The notes under the pieces are model-generated. The model ran no database searches and was not told the DNA's origin. It worked only from the letters and a program-made list of their open reading frames with translations. Positions 35,732-43,520 of a stretch of DNA of 64,000 bases are shown one piece after another. The stretch's first letter is position 1; each line of letters opens with the position of its first letter. The position numbers and the translations under genes were made by a program. The stretch lies in the NCBI RefSeq assembly GCF_021390495.1, contig NZ_JAJEJP010000001.1, positions 2,294,001 to 2,358,000 of the forward strand, written 5' to 3'. Origin of the DNA: Paraburkholderia sp. ZP32-5. GTDB lineage: Bacteria > Pseudomonadota > Gammaproteobacteria > Burkholderiales > Burkholderiaceae.

Positions 35732-37465
35732 GTGCTTTCATTCCTGCTGAAGCTGCGCACCCGCGCCCAACGCATTTTCCGGCTGTCCGAAGCTCATACG
35801 ATGCTGATCTGGTCGGTCGTCGTCGGCATCGCCGGCGCGTTCGCGACCATCGTGTTTCGCCGCGGCATCGAAGTGCTGCAATTCGTGATGACCGGCCGCG
35901 GCGGCAGCTTCGTCGAAATCGCGCGCAGCCTGCCGTGGACCACGCGTATCTGGCTGCCGGCCGCCGGCGGTCTGGTCGCCGGGCTGTTTCTGCTGATCGC
36001 GCGGCGTCACGCCGACAAACACGCGCACACCGACTACATGGAAGCGGTCGCGATCGGCGACGGCGTCGTGCCGGTGCGGCTGAGCCTGTGGCGCAGCGTG
36101 TCGTCGCTGTTCACGATCGCGAGCGGCGGCTCGATCGGCCGTGAAGGTCCGATGGTGCAGCTCGCGGCACTCGCGTCGTCGCTGATCGGCCGCTGGGTTC
36201 ACTTCGATCCGCCGCGGCTGCGCCTGCTGGTGGCATGCGGCGCGGCGGCCGGTATCACCTCCGCGTATAGCGCGCCGATCGCGGGCGCGTTCTTCGTCAC
36301 CGAGATCGTGCTGGGCTCAATCGCGATGGAAAGCTTCGGGCCGGTGCTGGTCTCGGCGGTCGTCGCCAACATCACAATGCGCGAATTCGCCGGCTACAAG
36401 CCGCCATACGAGATGCCAGTGTTCCCGACCGTGACCGGCGTCGAAGTGTTGCTGTTCGTCGCGCTCGGCGCGCTGTGCGGCGCGGCCGCGCCGCAGTTCC
36501 TGCGGCTGCTCGATGCGTCGAAGGCGAGCTTTCGCAAGCTGCCGATCCCTCTGCCGTTGCGGCTCGCGCTCGGCGGCCTGATCGTCGGCATCATCTCGGT
36601 CGGCGAACCCGAGGTGTGGGGCAACGGCTACAGCGTCGTGAACTCGATCCTGCATTCGCCGTGGACGTGGTCCGCGCTCGTGCTGGTGCTGGTGTGCAAG
36701 CTCGCGGCGACCGCCGCGACGGCCGGCTCCGGCGCGGTCGGCGGGGTCTTCACGCCGACGCTGTTCGTCGGCGCGGCGGTCGGCGCGCTGTTTGGCCAGG
36801 GGATGAACGAACTGTGGCCGCATGCGACGTCCGCGTCGTACGCGTATGCGATGGTCGGCATGGGCGCGTTCCTCGCGGGCGCGACTCAGGCACCGCTGAT
36901 GGCGATCCTGATGATCTTCGAGATGACCTTGAGCTATCAGGTCGTGCTGCCGCTGATGGTGTCGTGCGTGGTCGCGTATTTCATCGCACGCGCGATCGGC
37001 AAGACCTCGATGTATGAGATCACGCTGCGCCGCAACCGCGAGGAACAGGAGCGCTCGCGGCTGCGCGCGACGCAGATGCGCGAGCTGATCCGCCCCGCGC
37101 AAACGGTCGTGCCGCCGAACGCGACCGTGCAGGATATGACGCGGGTGTTCCTCGAATATCCGGTCAAGTATCTATACGTGGCGAACGATTCCGGCGCGTT
37201 TCTCGGCGTGGTCGCGCTGAAGGACATCACCTCCGATCTGCTCGACAATCGCGACACGGCGGCGAAAACCGCCGCCGACTATCTGCAGCCGCATTTCGAC
37301 GTGCTGACGCCGGACATGTCGCTCGGCGCCGCGCTGCAGCACTTCATGGCGTTTCAGGGCGAACGTCTGCCGGTGATCGAAAGCACCGCGCATCCGAAGC
37401 TCGCCGGCGTGGTCTACAAGACCTCGCTGCTCGATGCGTACTTCCGCATGAATCCGTCGCGCTGA
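35732..37465 (+). CDS. ClcB-like voltage-gated chloride channel/antiporter with CBS domains
   Basis: 577 residues: a CLC membrane core (about 25-425) followed by two CBS domains (about 440-570), which usually sense adenine nucleotides. The gating motif GREGP (in GGSIGREGPMVQ, with the external gating Glu) and GGVFTP are conserved. The usual GSGIP ion-coordinating motif is replaced by HTDYMEA, as in ClcB-type proteins rather than ClcA. The start is GTG at 35732; an ATG 23 codons later (MLIWSVV) is an alternative, since no clear ribosome site is seen. Confidence 0.88.
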   Translation: MLSFLLKLRTRAQRIFRLSEAHTMLIWSVVVGIAGAFATIVFRRGIEVLQFVMTGRGGSFVEIARSLPWTTRIWLPAAGGLVAGLFLLIARRHADKHAHTDYMEAVAIGDGVVPVRLSLWRSVSSLFTIASGGSIGREGPMVQLAALASSLIGRWVHFDPPRLRLLVACGAAAGITSAYSAPIAGAFFVTEIVLGSIAMESFGPVLVSAVVANITMREFAGYKPPYEMPVFPTVTGVEVLLFVALGALCGAAAPQFLRLLDASKASFRKLPIPLPLRLALGGLIVGIISVGEPEVWGNGYSVVNSILHSPWTWSALVLVLVCKLAATAATAGSGAVGGVFTPTLFVGAAVGALFGQGMNELWPHATSASYAYAMVGMGAFLAGATQAPLMAILMIFEMTLSYQVVLPLMVSCVVAYFIARAIGKTSMYEITLRRNREEQERSRLRATQMRELIRPAQTVVPPNATVQDMTRVFLEYPVKYLYVANDSGAFLGVVALKDITSDLLDNRDTAAKTAADYLQPHFDVLTPDMSLGAALQHFMAFQGERLPVIESTAHPKLAGVVYKTSLLDAYFRMNPSR

Positions 37466-37625
37466 GGTCCGGCGCACGCCGCGGCTCGTGCTCAGTGCGG
37501 CACGCCGCTGCGCGATGCAAAACGCTACGGATTTTCTACAATGGTCAGACCGCCGCCGACATCGTCGGCGCGCGCGTGACGCAAGCGCGGGCGTAGCGAA
37601 AGCGCCCCGTGCGATCGGAGCGAAC

Positions 37626-38963
37626 ATGAGCGAACCGTCCCCCGAGGCCGTGCGCCGTGACGAGGCAGGCTGGATCTTCGTGCATATCGAAGGCGAGCCC
37701 TACGATCGCGGTGAGCAGCACGGCCAGTTGCTCGCCGCCGAAATCAGAAACGCGATCCGCACCGCCCGCTACCTCGCGAAATGGGATACCGGCGAGGACT
37801 TCGACACCTTCGTCGAAGCCGCGACGAATCAGTTCGCGAGCAAGCTCGACAGCGAATTCGCCGATGAAATCCAGGGCATCGCCGATGGCGCGCAGTTGCC
37901 GTTCGCCGAAGTGCTCGCGTGGAATGGCTATATGGATCTGCTGCAAAGCTGGTGGCCGGCGCATGCCGCGCAGCAGCAACCGCAACTCGGCGCGAGACCG
38001 TGGCGCGGGCGGCGCGGCCATCATTGCAGCGCGTTCATCGCGACCGGCAACGCGACGCGCGACGGCCGCATCGTGATGGCGCACAACTCGTGGGACCGCT
38101 ATGCGGCGGGCGACGCGTTCAACGTCGTGTTCGACATCGTGCCGGACCGCGGCAACCGCATCCTGATGCAAGGCCTGCCGGGCTGCATTTCGAGCCTCAC
38201 CGATTTCTGGATCACGGCGGCCGGCCTGATGGTCACCGAAACGACGATCTCGAATTTTGCCGGCTACAACGCGGCGGGCGCGCCCGAGTTCTATCGCTCG
38301 CGGCGCGCATCGCAGTACGCGAACAGCATTGGCGAATGGTGCGAGATGTTTTCGCTCGCGAACAACGGCGGTTATGCCAACAGCTGGCTGCTCGGCGACA
38401 CCAAGACCGGCGAGATCGCGCGCTATGAACTGGGGCTGCACTACTCCGGCTTCGAGACCACGAAGAACGGCTTTTACAGCGGCTATAACACCGCAACAGA
38501 TCTGAAGATTCGCAACCAGGAATGCATCGGCGAAGGCGAGGACTACACGGACGTGCGCAAGAACGGCGCGCGACGCCTGCGTTTCATGCAGCTCGAGGAA
38601 ATGCATCGCGGCAGCATCGATGCGGAACTCGCGAAGGCGATGATCGCCGATCACCACGACGTCTATCTCGATCGCAACGACAATCCGTGTTCACGCACGA
38701 TCTGCGGGCATCTCGAACTCGACGACGCACGTTTCGGCGGCACCGATCACGGGCCGTTCAACCCGTGGGGCGCGAACGACGGCAAGGTGGCCGACAGCGA
38801 AATGGCGCGCGCGATGGCGTTCACCGCGCGCTGGGGTCATCCGTGCGGGCGGCCGTTCGACGCGCAGGCGTTCATGAAGCGGCATCCGCAGTGGAACTGG
38901 CTGAACGGCTATATGCGCGACCGGCCATCGTGGCCATGGACGCGCTTCGACGCGCTCAGATAG
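37626..38963 (+). CDS. C45 family autoproteolytic acyltransferase/hydrolase
   Basis: 445 residues of the NTN-hydrolase C45 / acyl-CoA:6-aminopenicillanate acyltransferase type superfamily, near the phospholipase B-like branch. The likely nucleophile is Cys in the HHCSAFIATGNAT segment at about residue 137-149, after which the precursor would be cut so Cys becomes the new N terminus. A conserved AHNSWDRY motif follows. The ATG at 37626 has GGAG 6 nt upstream. It probably hydrolyses an amide; the substrate is unknown. No signal peptide is evident. Confidence 0.88.
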   Translation: MSEPSPEAVRRDEAGWIFVHIEGEPYDRGEQHGQLLAAEIRNAIRTARYLAKWDTGEDFDTFVEAATNQFASKLDSEFADEIQGIADGAQLPFAEVLAWNGYMDLLQSWWPAHAAQQQPQLGARPWRGRRGHHCSAFIATGNATRDGRIVMAHNSWDRYAAGDAFNVVFDIVPDRGNRILMQGLPGCISSLTDFWITAAGLMVTETTISNFAGYNAAGAPEFYRSRRASQYANSIGEWCEMFSLANNGGYANSWLLGDTKTGEIARYELGLHYSGFETTKNGFYSGYNTATDLKIRNQECIGEGEDYTDVRKNGARRLRFMQLEEMHRGSIDAELAKAMIADHHDVYLDRNDNPCSRTICGHLELDDARFGGTDHGPFNPWGANDGKVADSEMARAMAFTARWGHPCGRPFDAQAFMKRHPQWNWLNGYMRDRPSWPWTRFDALR

Positions 38964-39182
38964 CGGCGCTACCCCGGCGTGCCGCATTCGTGCCATTATC
39001 TGAAATCTACAATACGGTTTTGTCGCAAACGCGCGGGCCTTGCAGCATTTGCCATCTAACATGGTAGATGAGCCTGGGCCGCGCAGCGCCGCACCGCCTG
39101 TGGCTTGCGCTTTCCTTTCGACGCGGGGACGGCACAGGGCTTGCTCAACTGTCAGCGCCGCATGAGCTTAGGAGGTCGGGCG

Positions 39183-39437
39183 ATGAAAACCTCGACACTG
39201 TTAATCATGGTGACGCTGTCCGCTTCGTGCTTTGCCGCGCCGATTCGCACCGCGCCGGACAGCACGGATTCCAGCACGCTAGCCCAACGCGCGAATGCCG
39301 CGCCGGTCGCGCCGCCGGCCCCGGGCGTATCAGCCACCGACGACACCCGTCCGCAGCAATGGGAGCACATTGCGCTGCCGAAGTCGCGTCATCTGGAGCG
39401 CAGCCTGACTGGCCAGCACGAGCATCTGACGACTTGA
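39183..39437 (+). CDS. Small secreted protein of unknown function
   Basis: 84 residues. A clear signal peptide (MKTSTLLIMVTLSASCFAAP) is followed by a polar Ala/Pro/Thr/Ser-rich mature part of about 65 residues with no known domain. An excellent AGGAGG ribosome site lies 8 nt before the ATG. Nothing in the neighbourhood explains it. The region upstream holds a CATCTA/TAGATG dyad at 39053-39070 that could be part of its promoter. Confidence 0.7.
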   Translation: MKTSTLLIMVTLSASCFAAPIRTAPDSTDSSTLAQRANAAPVAPPAPGVSATDDTRPQQWEHIALPKSRHLERSLTGQHEHLTT

Positions 39438-39635
39438 TGCCGTGCTGACGATGGGTGCCGCGATGGGTGCTGGAATGTGACGGAGTAAGGCCGCGATGTA
39501 GGGCTGCGATTCGCGGCCGGTTTCAGGCTGGCCGGCTTCCGGGTGATCGCACGCGAGGCGGTACCCTTTTCGTTCCTTCTGGCTCTTTTCGTTCCCGCAG
39601 CGGCAATAACAACAGCAAGCCACAGGAGCATGCGC

Positions 39636-39866
39636 ATGACAGCCTCGGCCATCCCCGGTGAACCGATTGATCTGCAGATCGCCGATGTTCTCCGCGAAGT
39701 CCGGTTTCCAACCAACAAGGACGGCCTCGTCGACGCCGCGCGCGAAGCCGGCGCGAGCAATGAGGTGCTGGGGATGCTCGACGGGATGCCGGAACAGGAC
39801 TACGTCGATATCGCGTCGGTCACCCGGCTGATCAGCGGCAATTATGGTCCCGGGCTCGGGATCTAG
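39636..39866 (+). CDS. DUF2795 domain-containing protein
   Basis: 76 residues. The domain runs from ADVLREVRFPTNKDGLVDAAREAGAS to the end: a small helical fold seen in many small soluble proteins of unknown role. The ATG at 39636 is chosen because GGAG is 7 nt upstream; a second ATG at 39630 lies too close to that site. It ends within the hairpin GCTCGGG/CCCGAGC (39854-39874) shared with the convergent LysR gene. Confidence 0.8.
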   Translation: MTASAIPGEPIDLQIADVLREVRFPTNKDGLVDAAREAGASNEVLGMLDGMPEQDYVDIASVTRLISGNYGPGLGI

Positions 39867-39908
39867 GCCCGAGCGTCTACCCACCCTCGGAACCGCCTCT
39901 GAATTGCG

Positions 39909-40976
39909 TCAGAATTGCGACGGCGCAGCAACCCGCGTACGCGGTTCGCGCTGCATACGGCGCGTCGTCCTGCGCGCTTCAAGCACATCCTCATCAGCCA
40001 TTGCAGTTGCAGCGACCGGATCCGGCTCGGCCGTGCGCGCGACCGCATGCGTCGACGCGATACGGCGTGAATCGCGCGCCGGCTCGCTGCCTGGCTGGAA
40101 ATGTTCGACCAGGTGGTCAATGAAAGTGCGCACCTTCGCCGGCAGATGCAGCCGGCTCGGATACGCAATGGTGATTTCGATCGGCGGCAGACGGTAGTCG
40201 TCGAGCAGACGCACGAGCCGTCCCGAAGCCAGATCGCGGTCGACCAGATAGCTCGGCAGAATCGCGACGCCCATGCCCAGCAATGCAAACTGCCGCAGCA
40301 TCTCGGTATTGTTCGCCGCAATCGCATTGACCGGCCGTACCCGCACCTCGCCATCCGGCCCAACGAACACGCGCTCCTCGCCACCCTGTTCGGACGGCCG
40401 ACTCAGGCTCGGATGCTTGAGAAGATCTTCGGGGCGCGTCGGCGTGCCGTGCTGCGCCAGATAAGCGGGTGTCGCGCAGACCATCATGTAGCCGGTCGTC
40501 AGCCGCCGCGTGACGATGCTCGCGCTGCGCATATGCCGTGCGACGAGGATGCCGACGTCGAAGCCCTCCTCGACCAGATCGACCTGGCGATCGGCCAGCG
40601 TGACATCCGGCAAGACCTCCGGGTAACGCGCCGCATACGACTGCACCACGGGCGCGAGGCTATGCAGCCCGAACACGACCGGCGCGACGATACGCAGCGT
40701 GCCGACCGGCTCGTGATTGCGCGCGACCACCATCTGCTCGACGCCTTCGAGATCGGCGAGGATATGGCGCACACGCTCTAAATAGGTCGAGCCGGATTCG
40801 GTCAGCGAAAGACGGCGCGTGGTGCGATTGAGCAGCCGCGTGCCGAGGCGCGCTTCCAGATCCGCCACATGGCGCGTGACCACCGCGGTGGACAGATCCA
40901 GCGCACCCGCGGCACCGACGAAACTGCCGAGGTCCGCCACCTTGACGAACACGCGCATCGACTGCAGTTGATTCAT
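39909..40976 (-). CDS. LysR family transcriptional regulator
   Basis: 355 residues. N-terminal HTH MNQLQSMRVFVKVADLGSFV with LDLSTAVVTRHVADLE, then a LysR substrate domain; a 55-residue Ala/Arg-rich tail extends past the usual end. The ATG at 40976 is chosen for AGGAG upstream and because it begins the HTH. The divergent neighbour is a small secreted protein at 41236, the only plausible local target. Target and inducer are unknown. Confidence 0.9.
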   Translation of the reverse strand: MNQLQSMRVFVKVADLGSFVGAAGALDLSTAVVTRHVADLEARLGTRLLNRTTRRLSLTESGSTYLERVRHILADLEGVEQMVVARNHEPVGTLRIVAPVVFGLHSLAPVVQSYAARYPEVLPDVTLADRQVDLVEEGFDVGILVARHMRSASIVTRRLTTGYMMVCATPAYLAQHGTPTRPEDLLKHPSLSRPSEQGGEERVFVGPDGEVRVRPVNAIAANNTEMLRQFALLGMGVAILPSYLVDRDLASGRLVRLLDDYRLPPIEITIAYPSRLHLPAKVRTFIDHLVEHFQPGSEPARDSRRIASTHAVARTAEPDPVAATAMADEDVLEARRTTRRMQREPRTRVAAPSQF

Positions 40977-41181
40977 GGGACGACTCCTGCGTCGGTAAAG
41001 CCGGGCCGGCGCAACCTTGCCGCCTGTCGACCCGTGCTGCAACGACGCGCGCGGGTTTGCCCAACGAAGCCGATTGTATCGACGCGACATGTCCCAATAC
41101 TGACCTGCAAATGACATTCCGGTCAGGTTTGACGCGGTGTGTCTGACGCACCACTATTTCGACGTCTATTGTGGGTATTAG

Positions 41182-41198
41182 CTAGGTATAAACCCTAG
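41182..41198. promoter_or_regulatory. Short dyad upstream of the small secreted protein
   Basis: CTAGG-N7-CCTAG surrounding TATAAAC, 38 bp before the start codon at 41236. It overlaps a likely -10 region and may be an operator. Confidence 0.35.
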
Positions 41199-41235
41199 GA
41201 AACTGGTAACATAGCGGCCAAAGGAAATCACCGCT

Positions 41236-41448
41236 ATGACACATCGTTTTCAAATTCTGGAAAAAGTCGCCTTCTCGCTGGTTTGCTGGTCCGCCGCGGC
41301 CAGTTCGGCTTACATCGGTTACGAACGCTGCCCCGACATCAAGGTCGCGCTGCACGCCGGAGAGAAAATCCTGAGCGATGGCGGCCAATACGCATTCGCC
41401 TGCACGGCACCCGCTGTCGATGTTTGCGCGCAATTGCCGACCGACTGA
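41236..41448 (+). CDS. Small exported protein of unknown function
   Basis: 70 residues. A hydrophobic N terminus (EKVAFSLVCWSAAASSAYIG) looks like a signal peptide or anchor, followed by about 40 residues with three cysteines (ERCPDIK, FACTAP, DVCAQL) that could form disulfides. AAAGGAAA upstream supports the ATG. No family was recognised. It faces the LysR gene. Confidence 0.65.
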   Translation: MTHRFQILEKVAFSLVCWSAAASSAYIGYERCPDIKVALHAGEKILSDGGQYAFACTAPAVDVCAQLPTD

Positions 41449-41537
41449 TTCTTATATTTCTCGTCGTCTATGATTCACCTCGCGCGGTCCCGAAGGATCG
41501 CGCGTTTGCGCATTCGCGCACGCGCGGCGCCTGACGC

Positions 41538-42155
41538 TCACGCATTGCGCCCAAACACCACGCGCGCGAAAAATCCCGCCAGCACCGTCTCCGCCATTTC
41601 AGTCGGCACATTCTGCGGATCGACCGTGTAGAAAAACTGCACGCCGTCGCACAACCCCATCAGACCGATCGCCAGTTGCTCGGCCGGCATCGGCATCGGC
41701 GTGCCGACCCGCTCCGAAAATTCCCGTACATACGCGCTCAGCTGCTCGACCTTCTCGTGCATGAAGGCGTTGAAACGCAGCCGGAAGCGACCGTCGCGCA
41801 CCGCGAGCAGCCTCGCCTCGATCCACAGCAGGAAGCACCTGTTCTCGCGATGAATCGTGCTGTAGTAGTGGAGCACGCGCGCTTCCATCTCCTCACGTGA
41901 CGCCGCGCTCTCGAAGATAGCGTGCAGGCCCGCCTGCATCGTTTCGTGATCGCGACGCAGCAGCTCCAGAAACAGTTCGCTCTTGCTACGGAAGTTCGAA
42001 TAGAACGCGCCGCGCGTATAGCCGGCGGCCTCGGCGATATCCTCGACGCTCGTCGCGACGAAACCTTTCTTGATGAAAGTCGTCTGTGCAGCATCGAGCA
42101 GACGCTCGCGCGTCTGATCCTTACTTTGCTCTCTGGTCAATCTTTGCCGTTTCAT
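41538..42155 (-). CDS. TetR/AcrR family repressor of the RND efflux operon
   Basis: 205 residues. The HTH (TRERLLDAAQTTFIKKGFVA, TSVEDIAEAAGYTRGAFY) is at about 14-60, followed by an all-helical ligand domain. It is divergent from the efflux genes and separated from them by 186 bp with a long inverted repeat, so it almost certainly represses that operon and itself. Ligand unknown. Confidence 0.93.
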   Translation of the reverse strand: MKRQRLTREQSKDQTRERLLDAAQTTFIKKGFVATSVEDIAEAAGYTRGAFYSNFRSKSELFLELLRRDHETMQAGLHAIFESAASREEMEARVLHYYSTIHRENRCFLLWIEARLLAVRDGRFRLRFNAFMHEKVEQLSAYVREFSERVGTPMPMPAEQLAIGLMGLCDGVQFFYTVDPQNVPTEMAETVLAGFFARVVFGRNA

Positions 42156-42197
42156 GGGCGCCAGTCTAGCATCGAAAAGAATCCGAATTCACGCATA

Positions 42198-42225
42198 CAT
42201 TCAAATACAGCCGTGTATTAGAATG
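42198..42225. promoter_or_regulatory. TetR operator of the efflux operon
   Basis: CATTC-a-AATACA-gccg-TGTATT-a-GAATG, a 28-bp inverted repeat with only one A-A mismatch per arm, midway between the repressor and the pump genes. A smaller palindrome CATACctGTATG is at 42244-42255. Confidence 0.75.
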
Positions 42226-42341
42226 CACTGCATCATTCCAAGCCATACCTGTATGCCAATTGCATGAGCTGACATACAGCTCCTCATGGGCGGGCCGCCG
42301 CGGCTTGCCGTGTTCGTTCGCTGTCTCCAGTTGGGGTATTT

Positions 42342-43520
42342 GTGAAGCGTTCCGGTTCTCCCGCATCGTCAGCGATGCATCAGCAGTCTCCCCCTCATCT
42401 GCAACGCGGTCTGTCTGGCCTCCTCGGCGCGCTCGCGCTGGCTGGCGCGCTGTCGCTCGTGGCCTGCTCGAAGAAGGAGGCCGTGGCGCCCGCGCCGCGG
42501 CCGGTGGTCGCCGTCGCGGTGCACGCGGACGGTCAGGCGCTGCAGGCGGCATCGCTGCCCGGCGAAGTGCAGTCGCGCTATGCGACGCCGCTGTCGTTCC
42601 GCGTCGGCGGCAAGATCATCGAGCGGCGCGTGCGGCTCGGCGATACGGTGAAGAGCGGCGAAGTCGTCGCGCTGCTCGATCCGGCCGATGCGCAGAAGAA
42701 CGCCGCGAGCGCGCAGGCGCAGCTCGACGCCGCGCAGCACAGCCTCGTCTACGCGCAGCAGCAGCTCGACCGCGACAAGGCCCAGGCGAAAGAAAACCTG
42801 ATTGCGCCGGCTCAGCTCGAACAGACCACCAATGCGTATGCATCCGCGCTCGCGCAACGCGATCAGGCCCAGCAACAGTTGGCGCTCGCGAGGAACCAGC
42901 TCCAGTACACGACACTCGTCGCCGGTCATGCGGGCGTCATCACCGCGGAGCAGGCCGACACCGGGCAGAACGTGTCCGCCGGCCAGGCCGTCTACAACCT
43001 CGCGTGGAGCGGCGACGTCGACGTGCTGTGCGACGTGCCCGAAAGCGCGCTTGCTGCATTCGCGGTCGGCCAGAACGCGAACGTGACGCTCGCCGCGCTG
43101 CCGAACCGCAAGTTCAACGCGCGGGTGCGCGAGCTGTCGCCGGCCGCCGATCCGCAAAGCCGCACCTGGCGCGCGCGCCTGACGCTCGAGAACCCCGGCT
43201 CCGACGTGCGCCTCGGCATGACAGCCGATGTCACGCCGGCCGTGTCGCTCGCTGCATCGGCACAGCATGGCGTGTTCACGCTACCCGTCACCGCGCTGTT
43301 CCACGAAGGCCGCGAGCCCGCCGTATGGGTCGTGCGCGCGGCGGACAGCACGCTCGAACTGCGCCGCGTGACGGTCACGCGTTATGACGAGCGCACGATC
43401 GTCGTGAGCGACGGTTTGAAAGATGGCGACAGCGTCGTGCTGCAAGGCGTGCATACGGTGAGCGCCGGCGAGAAAGTCCGCGCGATCGCGCCGCTGCATC
43501 CCGAGGACTTCGCTTCATGA
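42342..43520 (+). CDS. RND efflux periplasmic adaptor subunit (membrane fusion protein)
   Basis: 392 residues. A lipobox-like LSLVACSKKE ends the signal region, followed by a barrel-sandwich/lipoyl half (SRYATPLSFRVGGKI), a Gln/Ala-rich coiled coil, the second lipoyl half and a beta-barrel. It links the inner-membrane pump to the outer-membrane channel. The start is GTG at 42342 with GGGG upstream; ATG at 42375 is an alternative. It overlaps the pump gene by 4 nt (ATGA). Confidence 0.93.
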   Translation: MKRSGSPASSAMHQQSPPHLQRGLSGLLGALALAGALSLVACSKKEAVAPAPRPVVAVAVHADGQALQAASLPGEVQSRYATPLSFRVGGKIIERRVRLGDTVKSGEVVALLDPADAQKNAASAQAQLDAAQHSLVYAQQQLDRDKAQAKENLIAPAQLEQTTNAYASALAQRDQAQQQLALARNQLQYTTLVAGHAGVITAEQADTGQNVSAGQAVYNLAWSGDVDVLCDVPESALAAFAVGQNANVTLAALPNRKFNARVRELSPAADPQSRTWRARLTLENPGSDVRLGMTADVTPAVSLAASAQHGVFTLPVTALFHEGREPAVWVVRAADSTLELRRVTVTRYDERTIVVSDGLKDGDSVVLQGVHTVSAGEKVRAIAPLHPEDFAS

